Assembly: GCF_002252525.1 (NCBI RefSeq)
Contig: NZ_NNRM01000011.1
Location: 62,001 to 126,000 of the forward strand
Source of the DNA: Brucella pseudogrignonensis
GTDB taxonomy: Bacteria; Pseudomonadota; Alphaproteobacteria; Rhizobiales; Rhizobiaceae
Direction of reading: 5' to 3'
DNA length: 64,000 bases
The translations under genes and the position numbers were made by a program. This document shows positions 1 to 8,826 of the stretch, in pieces; within the stretch, counting starts at the first letter, position 1; each line of letters begins with the position of its first letter. The notes under the pieces were generated by a model. The model did no database searches and was not told the origin of the DNA. It worked only from the letters and a program-made list of their open reading frames with translations.

Positions 1-568
1 GGCTCGGGTAATAAGTATAGCTCACATCATCTGCCTTACGGCGATTGTGATAGGACACAGGAAGGCCAAAAGCTTCGACACGATGCGCAATCGCCTTGCC
101 AATGCGACCGAGGCCAAAAATACCGACAGAGCGGCCGCGCAGTGACAATTTGGAGAGCGGATAGCGCCCTTCCTTTGGCCAGCGACCAGCGCGCAGAAAC
201 TCCTGCGATTTGGACAATTCGCGCACGGTATCAATCAGAAGGCCAAGCGCAGTATCTGCAACTTCTTCCGTCAGAACGTCCGGCGTATTGGTGACCATGA
301 CGTCATTGGCACCGGCATGTTTCGCATCAACAGCATCATAACCAACCCCGAAATTACCGATAATTTCAAGATTAGGCAGCGCATCAATCAGCTTTGCATC
401 GACCGTCGACATGCTGGCAACGCCTTTGACATCACCAGCCCAGGCTGCCTCAACCAGCGCCGCATCGCCTTTGGGAATCCGCTTGATATTGAACTCGCCT
501 GAAAGCCGTTGCACGGCATAATCGTTGAAATTACCGAGCACCAGAATGGTCGCTTCACGTTGAGTCAT
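1..568 (-). CDS. D-2-hydroxyacid dehydrogenase (NAD(P)-dependent), 3' end cut off by window edge
   Basis: The N-terminal 189 codons of a D-isomer-specific 2-hydroxyacid dehydrogenase, the family that includes glyoxylate/hydroxypyruvate reductases and phosphoglycerate dehydrogenase. The protein starts MTQREATILVLGNF, has the conserved substrate-domain stretch IIGNFGVGYDAVD near residue 75, and the Rossmann dinucleotide loop GIFGLGRIGKAIAHR near residue 150. The catalytic Arg/Glu/His region lies beyond the edge. The start is an ATG preceded by a GAGGAAG ribosome binding site. It lies 72 bp downstream of the LacI-type regulator gene on the same strand, so the two are probably co-transcribed and the regulator may respond to a sugar- or hydroxyacid-related compound (inference). 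The exact substrate cannot be told from this fragment. Confidence 0.88.
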   Translation of the reverse strand, partial: MTQREATILVLGNFNDYAVQRLSGEFNIKRIPKGDAALVEAAWAGDVKGVASMSTVDAKLIDALPNLEIIGNFGVGYDAVDAKHAGANDVMVTNTPDVLTEEVADTALGLLIDTVRELSKSQEFLRAGRWPKEGRYPLSKLSLRGRSVGIFGLGRIGKAIAHRVEAFGLPVSYHNRRKADDVSYTYYPS

Positions 569-640
569 GGCAGCTTCCTCATGTTCAAGCAGAATCCATC
601 GGGCCAGAGGACCTGGCCCGGCTAATAAGACAGATCAGGC

Positions 641-1654
641 CTATTTGGGCTTGGAAGTCGATTGCCGGATATGCAACTCCGGTTTAATCAGTTCCTGATC
701 ATGCGAAACTTCAATGCCATTCAGCTGGTCGAGCAGCGCGCGCGCCGCACGGCGACCGACTTCGCGCTGGCCGTTCCACACAGTGGTCAGCGCCGGTGTC
801 GCGATGGCCGCTTCTTCCAGATCGTCATATCCGGTGACGGAAATGTCTTCACCCGGAACAAGCCCTGCACGCGCGATACCGTTCATCAAACCGATAGCAG
901 TCAGATCGTTCCAGCAAACGGCTGCGGTCGGCTTGTCTTTGAGCGCAAGAAACTGTGGCGCAACTTCAAAGCCGCCCTGCTTGGTACGCGGCCCCGAAAT
1001 GCGCCATTCAAGCTTCACTTCAAGTCCGGCCTTATGCATGGCCTGCAAATAGCCCTGATAACGGTCACGGCCTGTCGAAGTCTGATCGGTACCACCGATC
1101 ATGGCGATGCGGGTGTGCCCAAGCGAAATCAGATGATTTGTGGCAAGGCCGATACCATAGGCATCATCCCCCCGGAAAACCGGTGCATGAACATCTTCAA
1201 CATCACGCGCGATCAGAACGACCGGCAGGCCGTTATCTTCCGCAAGCTGGATATCTTCCGGTGGTGTGCCGATGGCCGGCGACATGATGACGCCATCCGC
1301 GCCAAGCTGCAGCAACGTATCCATGAAAGTGCGCTGCTTTTCCAGCTGGTCATAATGGTTGGACAGAATGAAGGTCTGTCGCGAACGGTCCAGCTCCGTT
1401 TCAATCGACCGCAAAATTTCGGCGAAGAACGGGTTCATGATGTCATGTACGACAACACCCACGATCCCGGAACGGGACGTGCGCAGGCTGGCAGCGCGAC
1501 GGTTATAGATGTAACCGATGGCGCGGGCATGTTCCTTGATCTTTTCGCGTGTCTGATCGGCGACAAGAGGACTGTCGCGCAATGCCAGCGAAACGGTGGC
1601 CGTCGAAACACCAAGCGCATCTGCGATGGTCGAAAGCTTGATTTTCTGAGCCAA
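641..1654 (-). CDS. LacI family transcriptional regulator
   Basis: A 337-residue repressor of the LacI/GalR family. The N-terminus carries the helix-turn-helix and hinge (LSTIADALGVSTATVSLALR, residues 7-26), followed by a periplasmic-binding-protein-like ligand domain with the usual GVVVHDIMNPFFAEI, DGVIMSP and SVTGYDDLEEA segments. The length is typical of the family. The start codon appears to be TTG, supported by a strong GGGGAGG about 6 bases upstream. No ATG fits better. It probably controls the adjacent 2-hydroxyacid dehydrogenase gene; the effector is unknown. The long open frame on the opposite strand (662-1741) is a shadow of this gene. Confidence 0.93.
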   Translation of the reverse strand: MAQKIKLSTIADALGVSTATVSLALRDSPLVADQTREKIKEHARAIGYIYNRRAASLRTSRSGIVGVVVHDIMNPFFAEILRSIETELDRSRQTFILSNHYDQLEKQRTFMDTLLQLGADGVIMSPAIGTPPEDIQLAEDNGLPVVLIARDVEDVHAPVFRGDDAYGIGLATNHLISLGHTRIAMIGGTDQTSTGRDRYQGYLQAMHKAGLEVKLEWRISGPRTKQGGFEVAPQFLALKDKPTAAVCWNDLTAIGLMNGIARAGLVPGEDISVTGYDDLEEAAIATPALTTVWNGQREVGRRAARALLDQLNGIEVSHDQELIKPELHIRQSTSKPK

Positions 1655-1804
1655 GTCGCCTCCCCGAAAAGGTCATTGCCACAGTCGAAACAGGAAGGCG
1701 CCGGCAAGACAATAAAGAGGAGCGGCCATCCCATCTTGTAGATGGTTATGCCATTGCAATCATTGAATTGGAAGTTTTTTCAACGTTCCTTGATGGCCAT
1801 CTAC

Positions 1805-2296
1805 CTATTCAACATCGTCGTCATCAACAACTTCCTTGTCCAACTCGTCCGTCAGACGCGCCGCGCCACGCGCAGCAAGGTTGCTTTCCATGCGACCCAG
1901 CATCTTCAGGAAGGTTTTACGCTCCTTCTTGTCGAGGCCTTTCAGCATATCTTTTTCGGTTTTCTTGATCGACTTTTCGATGATGCGGATCGCTTCGATG
2001 CCCTGCGGCGTGAGATAGACATGCGACTGGCGCTGATCTGTCTCAGATGCCCGCTTGACCACGAAGCCCTGGCTCTGCAGCCGGGTAATGGTCTTGGTGA
2101 TTGTCGGTGGACGCACGCCGAGGCGCTGAGCCAGAACGCCCGGAGGCAAACCATCTTCAGCGGCAAGTTGCAGCATCACTGCATCCTGACCTGCATAAAG
2201 CCCAAGCTCCAAAAGACGTGTAGCCAGTACGGTTCGTGTAAGACGCGCTACCGACTGCATCCGGTAAAGCATCACTGCCTTGTTGTCCTTACTCAT
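1805..2296 (-). CDS. MarR family transcriptional regulator
   Basis: A winged-helix MarR-type regulator of 163 residues from the chosen start (MSKDNKAVMLYRMQSV). The DNA-binding region reads GLPPGVLAQRLGVRPPTITKTITRLQSQGFV, typical of MarR recognition helices, followed by the wing (RQSHVYLTPQGIEAI). The C-terminus is unusually acidic (ELDKEVVDDDDVE). Two upstream in-frame ATGs (2335 and 2317) would add 13 or 7 residues; the chosen start has a GAGGTG-like site upstream. It is divergent from the creatininase-family gene at 2570 across a 270-base intergenic region, which it may control (inference). Confidence 0.88.
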   Translation of the reverse strand: MSKDNKAVMLYRMQSVARLTRTVLATRLLELGLYAGQDAVMLQLAAEDGLPPGVLAQRLGVRPPTITKTITRLQSQGFVVKRASETDQRQSHVYLTPQGIEAIRIIEKSIKKTEKDMLKGLDKKERKTFLKMLGRMESNLAARGAARLTDELDKEVVDDDDVE

Positions 2297-2569
2297 CGCC
2301 ACCTCGCCCTTGGTCATCCGACTAATAAAGTTCAATCTACAGTAAAATATTGTCCGACTTATGAAGCTTCAAGAACAAGCAATGACTTAGGGTTAACTTT
2401 GTACCCAAAGCATGTTCTTAGGCACGAAAGAATGAATTTCGCGGCTAACATTGCACGAGTTTATGGGCGGCGAAACCCAAATGTCGGAATCAGACAACCG
2501 ATTGCTGTTTTATTCGATCACCATTAGGTTCAAACTGTTCGTTTAAAAATATTCAGCACGGAGGAAAAT

Positions 2570-3343
2570 ATGAATAACCTGCGCGACCAGAACAGCGACA
2601 TGATCGTCGTCCTGCCACTTGGCGCCCACGAGCAGCATGGTCCTCATCTGCCATTTGAAACAGATACGATTATCGCCGAAGGCATTGTCGCGCGCATCAA
2701 TGACGCACTGCCTGCCGATCTCAACGTCAATTTCCTGCCTGCCCAGCCGGTTGGTTATTCCATCGAACATATGGACGTCGAAGGCACCCAAAGCCTCGCC
2801 TTCTCGGAAGCCGTCAATCAATGGATCGGCATGGGTGAGAACCTTCATGCAGGCGGCATTCGCAAGCTGGTTATGCTCAATGCCCATGGCGGCAACTCAC
2901 CGCTGATGACCATCGTTGCAACCGAGCTTCGCACCCGCCTTGATATGCTGGCTGTAGCCACAAGCTGGACACGCTTCGGTATGCCGGAAGGGCTGATTAC
3001 ACCGGAAGACAAGTCGCTCGATATTCATGGCGGCTTTATCGAAACATCCGTGATGCTGGCGCTGCGCCCCGATCTCGTCGATATGACGAAGGCCACAGAC
3101 TTCTCGAATGCACAGTCCGACTTCGCAAAAAAATTCAAGCATTTGCGCGCCTATGGCCCTCATGCCTTCGGCTGGAAGATGCAGGATCTGAATACGGAAG
3201 GTGTCGCAGGCAATGCGGCAGCGGCAACCGCTGAGGCAGGCGAAAAAATCCTCGCGCACGCTGTTGCAGGCTTTATTGAGCTGCTCCACGATGTGGATCA
3301 GTTTGATCTCGCTCGCTTTTCGCCCAAACAACTCGTGGTCTGA
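2570..3343 (+). CDS. Creatininase family protein (creatinine amidohydrolase-like metal hydrolase)
   Basis: A 257-residue member of the creatininase/MftE amidohydrolase family. The family metal-binding segments are visible: VLPLGAHEQHGPHLPFETD near residues 15-33 and LNAHGGNSP near residues 104-112, followed by the IHGGFIETSVML region around residues 155-165 that holds the conserved Glu. The start has a good ribosome site (CGGAGGAAAAT). Family members hydrolyse cyclic amides such as creatinine or formamides of pterin/flavin precursors, or trim the mycofactocin peptide; nothing here shows which applies. No other creatine genes are nearby, so the true substrate is unknown. Confidence 0.85.
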   Translation: MNNLRDQNSDMIVVLPLGAHEQHGPHLPFETDTIIAEGIVARINDALPADLNVNFLPAQPVGYSIEHMDVEGTQSLAFSEAVNQWIGMGENLHAGGIRKLVMLNAHGGNSPLMTIVATELRTRLDMLAVATSWTRFGMPEGLITPEDKSLDIHGGFIETSVMLALRPDLVDMTKATDFSNAQSDFAKKFKHLRAYGPHAFGWKMQDLNTEGVAGNAAAATAEAGEKILAHAVAGFIELLHDVDQFDLARFSPKQLVV

Positions 3344-3487
3344 TTCCGAGCACCTAAATAGTCATCTCGTGGATGCTTTGAATTTGACGTTTGAAACAAC
3401 GCTCATGTGCGCGCCATATATCAAACGTCACATTCAATCCGCGAGCGAAAACGTGATTGGCCGTAAGCGAGAACGTGATCGGTACAG

Positions 3488-3509
3488 ATGTAATAATATA
3501 GCATTGCAT
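3488..3509. promoter_or_regulatory. Candidate Zur-type operator upstream of the COG0523 GTPase
   Basis: An imperfect inverted repeat with arms ATGTAAT and ATTGCAT around a TATA centre; 16 of 22 positions agree with the reverse complement. It sits 106 bases before the GTPase start at 3616. Zur boxes of alphaproteobacteria are AT-rich palindromes with a TATA core (general knowledge), and COG0523 GTPases are commonly Zur-regulated. The assignment is inference. Confidence 0.35.
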
Positions 3510-3615
3510 ATAGCATTCGCGGGCACCTTCCCTTATATGAAATACCCGATCTGAAGCCCCGGTCGCGTGGATTTGCGCGCGCACCAAAAGGCAGCAACTT
3601 CAAGAGGCATGAACA

Positions 3616-4800
3616 ATGAGCCAGGCTGAAGCCCACACTGAGGACAAGTCAAACACAGATGCTGGCACAAACGCTGGCCGTATTCCCGTTACCGTTCTGA
3701 CCGGATATCTGGGCTCGGGTAAAACGACGCTTCTCAACCGCATCCTTACCGAAAATCACGGCAAGCGTTATGCGGTCATCGTCAACGAATTCGGCGAGAT
3801 CGGCATCGACAACGATCTGATCGTCGAGTCTGACGAAGAAATCTACGAAATGAACAATGGCTGCATCTGCTGCACCGTGCGCGGAGATTTGATTCGCGTG
3901 GTGGAAGGCCTGATGCGCCGTCCGGGCCGCTTCGACGCCATTATCGTTGAAACAACCGGTCTTGCCGATCCGGTTCCTGTCGCGCAGACCTTTTTCATGG
4001 ATGACGATGTCCGCGCCAAGACAGGCCTTGATGCCGTTGTCGCTCTGGTTGACGCAAAGCACCTTCCGCTGCGCCTCAAGGACAGTCGCGAAGCAGAAGA
4101 CCAGATTGCATTTGCCGATGTGGTTCTGATCAACAAAACCGATCTGGTGACACCGGAAGAACTGGCAGCGATTGAAGCAACGGTTCGCGCCATCAATCCA
4201 CACGCCATTATTCACCGTACAGAACGCGCATCGATTCCGCTTGATCGCGTGCTTGATCGCGGTGCATTCGACCTGAAGCGTGCGCTAGAAAACGATCCGC
4301 ATTTCCTCGATCATGACCATCCGGACCACGTTTGCGGCCCTGATTGCGATCACGATCATGGCCACGACCATCATCATGGGCACCACCATGATCATGAGCA
4401 TAGCTGCGGCCCAGACTGCAATCACGACCATGGGCATGACCACGGACATGACCATCACCACCATCATGATCACGATCATCATCATGCCTCGCCGATCCAT
4501 GATGTGACGGTGACTTCCGTGTCGCTGCGTGCGGGTGAAATCGATCCGGCTAAATTCTTCCCCTGGATTCAGAACATCACCCAGACACAGGGTCCAAACA
4601 TTCTGCGTCTCAAGGGGATCATCGCGTTCAAAGACGATCCGGACCGCTACGTGGTTCAGGGCGTTCATATGATCATCGAAGGTGATCACCAGCGCGCATG
4701 GAAGCCTGAAGAAAAGCATGAAAGCCGTCTCGTCTTCATCGGACGTCAGCTCGATGCAGCTGAACTCAAAGCCGGTTTTGAAAACTGCCAATCAAAGTAA
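3616..4800 (+). CDS. COG0523 (CobW/YjiA/ZNG1-type) metallochaperone GTPase with long His-rich insert
   Basis: A 394-residue G3E GTPase. Walker [15 protein letters not shown] is near residues 31-44, the family metal-binding CxCC motif [13 protein letters not shown] near residues 79-91, switch motif [11 protein letters not shown] near residue 113, and base-specificity NKTD near residue 173. A long histidine/aspartate-rich insert (roughly residues 232-295) contains two CGPDC units and more than 30 histidines, a likely Zn/Co/Ni reservoir or chelating arm. The C-terminal CobW domain ends [11 protein letters not shown]. The family inserts or delivers metals to client enzymes, often under zinc limitation. 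No cobalamin genes are nearby, so a zinc role is more likely than CobW (inference). The WD40 gene starts 12 bases downstream. Confidence 0.92.
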   Translation: MSQAEAHTEDKSNTDAGTNAGRIPVTVLTGYLGSGKTTLLNRILTENHGKRYAVIVNEFGEIGIDNDLIVESDEEIYEMNNGCICCTVRGDLIRVVEGLMRRPGRFDAIIVETTGLADPVPVAQTFFMDDDVRAKTGLDAVVALVDAKHLPLRLKDSREAEDQIAFADVVLINKTDLVTPEELAAIEATVRAINPHAIIHRTERASIPLDRVLDRGAFDLKRALENDPHFLDHDHPDHVCGPDCDHDHGHDHHHGHHHDHEHSCGPDCNHDHGHDHGHDHHHHHDHDHHHASPIHDVTVTSVSLRAGEIDPAKFFPWIQNITQTQGPNILRLKGIIAFKDDPDRYVVQGVHMIIEGDHQRAWKPEEKHESRLVFIGRQLDAAELKAGFENCQSK

Positions 4801-4812
4801 AATTGGACACTG

Positions 4813-5787
4813 ATGCCTACAGTTGCCCCGCTCGACCTTGATGGTCATTGCCTCTACGCCCGTTTTATCAGCGGCGTTCCATTCTTTGCTCTGGCCGATG
4901 GTTCTATCCATCGGCTGGACAATGGCCACCAGACCAGCGCCGCTCATAACGGGCTTCTCAGCGCAACGCTGACCTTTGATGGAAAAGCGTTGGTAACGGG
5001 CGGTGAAGATGGCCGCGTTTGCCAGACTGCATCGGATGGCACAGTCACAGAACTCGCAAAAGTACCGCGCAAGTGGATGACCGCGGTTGCAAGCGGCCCC
5101 AACGGAACGGTCGGCTTTGCCTCTGGCCGCTCGGCATGGGTCCGCACATCCAACGGCAAGGTGCAGGAATTTGCACAGGAACGCAGCGTCGAAGGCATTG
5201 CGTTTGCGCCAAAGGGCCAGCGTCTGGCAATCGCGCGCTATAATGGCGCAACATTGATCTGGACTGGCACGGAAGCAAAGCCTGTCGAGCTTGAATGGAA
5301 AGGCGCGCATATCGGTGCCACCTTCTCGCCAGATGGCCGCTTCCTGATTACATCCATGCAGGAAAATGCGCTGCATGGATGGCGTCTGGAAGACAGCAAG
5401 CACATGCGCATGACAGGCTATCCTGCCAAGGTCAAAGACTGGTCATGGAGCGTGAAAGCCAAGTGGCTTGCCACTTCCGGCGCACCGGCCGCTATTGTCT
5501 GGCCGTTTGCTGGCAAAGATGGCCCTATGGGGAAGGCACCTCTGGAGCTTGGTCTGCGCGGAGACAGCATGGTGACATCGGTCGCCTGCCACCCAATCGA
5601 AGACATCACCGCCATTGGCTATAATGACGGCATGATTCTTCTGGTGCGCTTCGAGGATCAAAAGGAAGTGTTGCTGCGTCGTGGCGGCAAAGGCGCGATC
5701 ACCAGCATGGGCTGGGACGGTCAGGGCACTCGTTTAGCCTTCGGGTCAGAAACGGGCGACTGTGGCGTTATTGATATGACGAGCTAA
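4813..5787 (+). CDS. WD40 repeat protein linked to the COG0523 GTPase
   Basis: A 324-residue cytoplasmic protein with no signal peptide, built from repeated beta-propeller blades: recurring G-H/D...D/L-W or S-type segments such as LTFDGKALVTGGEDGRV, IAFAPKGQRLAIARYNG, ATFSPDGRFLITSMQE and VACHPIEDITAIGYNDG. The length fits one six- or seven-blade propeller. It follows the GTPase gene by 12 bases, so the two are almost certainly translated from one mRNA and may work together, the propeller serving as a scaffold for a metal-client complex (inference). No catalytic residues are recognisable. Confidence 0.85.
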   Translation: MPTVAPLDLDGHCLYARFISGVPFFALADGSIHRLDNGHQTSAAHNGLLSATLTFDGKALVTGGEDGRVCQTASDGTVTELAKVPRKWMTAVASGPNGTVGFASGRSAWVRTSNGKVQEFAQERSVEGIAFAPKGQRLAIARYNGATLIWTGTEAKPVELEWKGAHIGATFSPDGRFLITSMQENALHGWRLEDSKHMRMTGYPAKVKDWSWSVKAKWLATSGAPAAIVWPFAGKDGPMGKAPLELGLRGDSMVTSVACHPIEDITAIGYNDGMILLVRFEDQKEVLLRRGGKGAITSMGWDGQGTRLAFGSETGDCGVIDMTS

Positions 5788-5792
5788 GTAGT

Positions 5793-5841
5793 TAGGGCAG
5801 TAGGGCATTATGTTTCGCTAATTTGAAAACATACTGCCCTA
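5793..5841. terminator. Inverted repeat between convergent genes
   Basis: A perfect 10-base inverted repeat (TAGGGCAGTA / TACTGCCCTA) with a 29-base loop lies between the ends of the WD40 gene and the hydrolase gene. It could act as a weak bidirectional terminator. The loop is long and there is no clear T-run. Confidence 0.35.
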
Positions 5842-5875
5842 TTCACCTGCTGCCTTATTGCCTTACTTGGCTGCC

Positions 5876-6763
5876 TTATTTGGCCTTCATCGTAACTGTC
5901 GGACCACCATCCGGGCCAAGCGACGCAACCCACTGACTGATTGCGGAAGCGTCTTTTTCACCAAGCATATGATCGGCTTCGATCGTGCGGGCATCGACCT
6001 TTGCACCGCCAGAGCGCAGCAGAGCTGAAAGAGCCGGTGCGAAAGGCGAATAAAGCTTGTCTTCCTGGCCTGTAATCGTCAGCACGCGCGCCTTGCCCAG
6101 ATTGGCAACCGGCACGTTGTCCAGAACGGGCATCGAGCGCATCAGCACCGCACGCTTCACCAGATCGGGGTGCAGCATCATTGTTGCAGCCAGCAGATTT
6201 GCGCCATTGGAATAACCAACGAAGGTTGCATGTGGGAGATCGAGATCCTTCTCATCGGCAAGACGCGAGAGGAAGGTCACGAATGCATTGGCTTCAAGCT
6301 TCACATCTTTCTGGTCGAACTTGACCGGCGTGATGCGCTTGTACCAGCGCGTGCCGCCATCCTGCATGACGCGACCACGAACACCAAGCAGCGTTGCACG
6401 CGGCCAGATCTTGGATGCCATCGGCACGAGGCTTGCTTCATTGCCGCCTGAACCATGCAACAGGACAATCAGTTCGTTGGAAGCGTTTTCAGGCTTATAG
6501 AAACGATAGATGAACTGCTTGCTGCGTGAAAAATTCTGTTCCGGCGTTGTCTCAGCATCCATTTTCTTTTCACGCATCGTTACGCCCTCTCCCAGCTTGG
6601 GAGCGACTGTTTCATCTTTCGTCGATGTAGCCATGCTGTTCAGGGCCATGCCCTGCGCCTTGCTCACAACCTTTATAGGCGTGGGCTGTCCTTCCGCCAG
6701 AGCGGAACCAGTCATTGCTGCAAACGCCATCATGATGGCGGCTGTAAACGTCTTCTTTACCAT
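5876..6763 (-). CDS. Exported alpha/beta hydrolase (dienelactone hydrolase/esterase-like)
   Basis: A 295-residue protein beginning with a clear Sec signal peptide (MVKKTFTAAIMMAFAAMTG...ALA, cleavage after about residue 23). The mature part has an alpha/beta-hydrolase fold: LIVLLHGSGGNE supplies the oxyanion region, FVGYSNGANLLAA holds the nucleophile Ser (G-x-S-x-G variant GYSNG), and EADHML carries the probable catalytic His. The open frame extends 30 codons further upstream (to 6853, preceded by AAGGAC), but the hydrophobic signal argues for the inner ATG. It resembles phospholipase/carboxylesterase (YpfH-like) and poly(3-hydroxybutyrate) depolymerase-like enzymes. The substrate is unknown. 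It stands alone, convergent with the WD40 gene. Confidence 0.82.
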   Translation of the reverse strand: MVKKTFTAAIMMAFAAMTGSALAEGQPTPIKVVSKAQGMALNSMATSTKDETVAPKLGEGVTMREKKMDAETTPEQNFSRSKQFIYRFYKPENASNELIVLLHGSGGNEASLVPMASKIWPRATLLGVRGRVMQDGGTRWYKRITPVKFDQKDVKLEANAFVTFLSRLADEKDLDLPHATFVGYSNGANLLAATMMLHPDLVKRAVLMRSMPVLDNVPVANLGKARVLTITGQEDKLYSPFAPALSALLRSGGAKVDARTIEADHMLGEKDASAISQWVASLGPDGGPTVTMKAK

Positions 6764-7050
6764 AAGCTCAACTTGCCACTGAGATGTTAATGAAGGTTTT
6801 AAAGCAGCTCCGCTTGGACCATCTTTTGTGTCCTCGCCGGCTCTGATTAGCATGTCCTTAACAACAGATATTTAGCGAGAATGTGACGAAAACACGGAAA
6901 ATAACCCATTGTTACATTTGCGTGACACTTCACGAGGCCATCAACAACGCGTGAACCATAATCGAGTGGCAAAAAATTCATGTTTTTGACGCGTTTAGGG
7001 GGACAATGGGATATCATTACAAAAATTGTACGAGGGAACGGATTTTTGAC

Positions 7051-8010
7051 ATGAGCAGCTTCAAGCCAGGCCGTTTTTCGTCTGCCCGCCTTAATTCAAG
7101 CGACGTGACGCCGAAAAATCTTTATCTGCGTCGCCGCGAATTTCTGATCGGCGCGGGCGCACTGGCCGCGACCGGCATTGCATCAGCCGCATTTGCCGAT
7201 CCGCTCACGGCCAAAGCCTCGGCCTATAAAGTCGATGAAAAGCTGACGCCGAAAGAATCTGTCACGACCTATAACAACTTCTATGAGTTTGGCACGGACA
7301 AGAGCGACCCTTCTGCGAATTCCGGTGATTTCAAACCATTGCCATGGCGGCTGAAAGTCGACGGGTTGGTCAAGCAGCCCAAGGAATTCGACATTCAGGA
7401 CCTGATGGCCAAGATGCCGCTTGAAGAACGCATCTACCGGATGCGCTGCGTTGAAGCCTGGTCAATGGTCATTCCATGGATCGGCTTTCCGCTGGCAAGC
7501 CTGCTGTCTCAGGTCGAACCACTTGGCTCGGCCAAATACATCGCCTTCACGGGCGTCGTGCGCCCTGAAGAGATGCCGGGTCAGAAAGGGCTGTTTCAGG
7601 TGCTCGACTGGCCTTATGTCGAGGGCTTGCGTCTGGACGAAGCCATGCACCCGCTGACCATCCTTTCCGTTGGCCTTTATGGTGAAACGCTTCCCAACGC
7701 CAATGGCGCGCCTATCCGGCTCGTTGTGCCGTGGAAATATGGTTTCAAGGGTATCAAATCGATCACCAAAATCAGCTTCGTGGAAAAGCAGCCGCCGACA
7801 TCGTGGCAGCAGCAGGCCGCCAATGAATATGGCTTCTATGCCAATGTGAACCCGGACGTCGATCATCCCCGCTGGTCACAGGCAACCGAGCGGCGTATCG
7901 GCGAAGGCAGCTTCTTTGGCTCCAGCCGTCGTCCTACCTTGCCGTTCAATGGCTATGCCGAAGAAGTCGCTTCGCTTTATGCAGGCATGGACCTGCGGGC
8001 AAATTACTGA
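7051..8010 (+). CDS. msrP: Protein-methionine-sulfoxide reductase catalytic subunit MsrP
   Basis: The periplasmic molybdopterin enzyme (YedY) that repairs oxidised methionines in envelope proteins. A twin-arginine signal ([13 protein letters not shown], followed by ASAAFA) is near residues 26-46. The molybdenum-ligand Cys lies in [15 protein letters not shown], and the substrate/cofactor stretch [14 protein letters not shown] and the family C-terminal [12 protein letters not shown] follow. From the chosen ATG it has 319 residues, close to family length. An upstream in-frame ATG at 7006 has a good AGGGGG site and would add 15 residues, so the start is not certain. The stop is 1 base before msrQ, the usual two-gene unit; MsrQ delivers electrons. 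Confidence 0.95.
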   Translation: MSSFKPGRFSSARLNSSDVTPKNLYLRRREFLIGAGALAATGIASAAFADPLTAKASAYKVDEKLTPKESVTTYNNFYEFGTDKSDPSANSGDFKPLPWRLKVDGLVKQPKEFDIQDLMAKMPLEERIYRMRCVEAWSMVIPWIGFPLASLLSQVEPLGSAKYIAFTGVVRPEEMPGQKGLFQVLDWPYVEGLRLDEAMHPLTILSVGLYGETLPNANGAPIRLVVPWKYGFKGIKSITKISFVEKQPPTSWQQQAANEYGFYANVNPDVDHPRWSQATERRIGEGSFFGSSRRPTLPFNGYAEEVASLYAGMDLRANY

Positions 8011-8011
8011 C

Positions 8012-8689
8012 ATGGCCGTCGCAGCCACGATCCAAGCCAAAAAGCCCAACCGTCAGACCCGATTCAAACCGGGCTGGTGGAAGGTATGGGCGCTTTATGT
8101 GGTCGGCTTCATTCCCGCCTTATGGGCGTTTTATCTCGGCGCAACCGACCAGCTCGGCGCAGACCCTGTTAAAAGCTTTGAGCATATGCTCGGCCTCTGG
8201 GCACTGCGCCTTCTCATTCTGACCCTGCTGGTGACACCCATCCGTGACCTGACAGGTATCAGCCTGTTGCGCTACCGCCGCGCACTTGGCCTGCTCGCCT
8301 TCTATTATGTGCTGATGCATTTCGCGGTCTATATGGTGCTGGATCAGGCGCTCAATCTGTCTACGGTGATAGCCGATATTGTCAAAAGACCGTTCATCAC
8401 CATCGGGATGATCAGCCTCGCCCTTCTGGTGCCGCTCGCAATCACTTCGAACAACTGGTCAATCCGCAAACTGGGGCGGCGCTGGACCACGCTGCATAAG
8501 CTCGTCTATGTGGCCATTGCAGGTGGAGCGATCCATTTCCTGATGTCGGTCAAAAGCTGGCCAGCAGAACCCGTCATCTATGCTCTGATCGTAGCGGCGC
8601 TGCTGCTCTGGCGTGTAGTGCGTCCGCTCTTCAAAGGACGCAGACAGATAAAACCCCAGCGGGAAGCTGCTGTAATGCTAAAGAAATAA
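8012..8689 (+). CDS. msrQ: Heme-binding membrane subunit MsrQ
   Basis: The YedZ/MsrQ quinol-linked heme b membrane protein that passes electrons to MsrP. It has 225 residues with about six hydrophobic segments, e.g. WALYVVGFIPALWAFYLG, ALGLLAFYYVLMHFAVYMV and PLAITSNNWSIRKLGRRW. Histidines in LMHFAVY, TTLHKLVYV and GGAIHFLM are candidate heme ligands. The ATG lies 1 base after the msrP stop, so translation is coupled. The reading frame continues upstream inside msrP, but that part is out of frame with msrP and is not coding. The length matches the family. Confidence 0.95.
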   Translation: MAVAATIQAKKPNRQTRFKPGWWKVWALYVVGFIPALWAFYLGATDQLGADPVKSFEHMLGLWALRLLILTLLVTPIRDLTGISLLRYRRALGLLAFYYVLMHFAVYMVLDQALNLSTVIADIVKRPFITIGMISLALLVPLAITSNNWSIRKLGRRWTTLHKLVYVAIAGGAIHFLMSVKSWPAEPVIYALIVAALLLWRVVRPLFKGRRQIKPQREAAVMLKK

Positions 8690-8826
8690 GATATAATATC
8701 CTTGTTTTTATAAAGTCTAATCTACGAGATAAAACGCCTTTCCGGCAGGATAGGCCATGACATTCCAATGCAAATCATGTCAGTATCGCCACAACTTCGG
8801 TAAATGAAGCGTCAGGCGAATACGGG

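Noticed and set aside
4310-4500. His/Asp-rich segment considered as a tandem nucleotide repeat or frameshift region
   Set aside because: It is in frame within the COG0523 GTPase and gives a normal metal-binding insert.
6764-6853. 30-residue extension of the exported hydrolase
   Set aside because: It would bury the signal peptide inside the protein, despite an AAGGA sequence before the upstream ATG.
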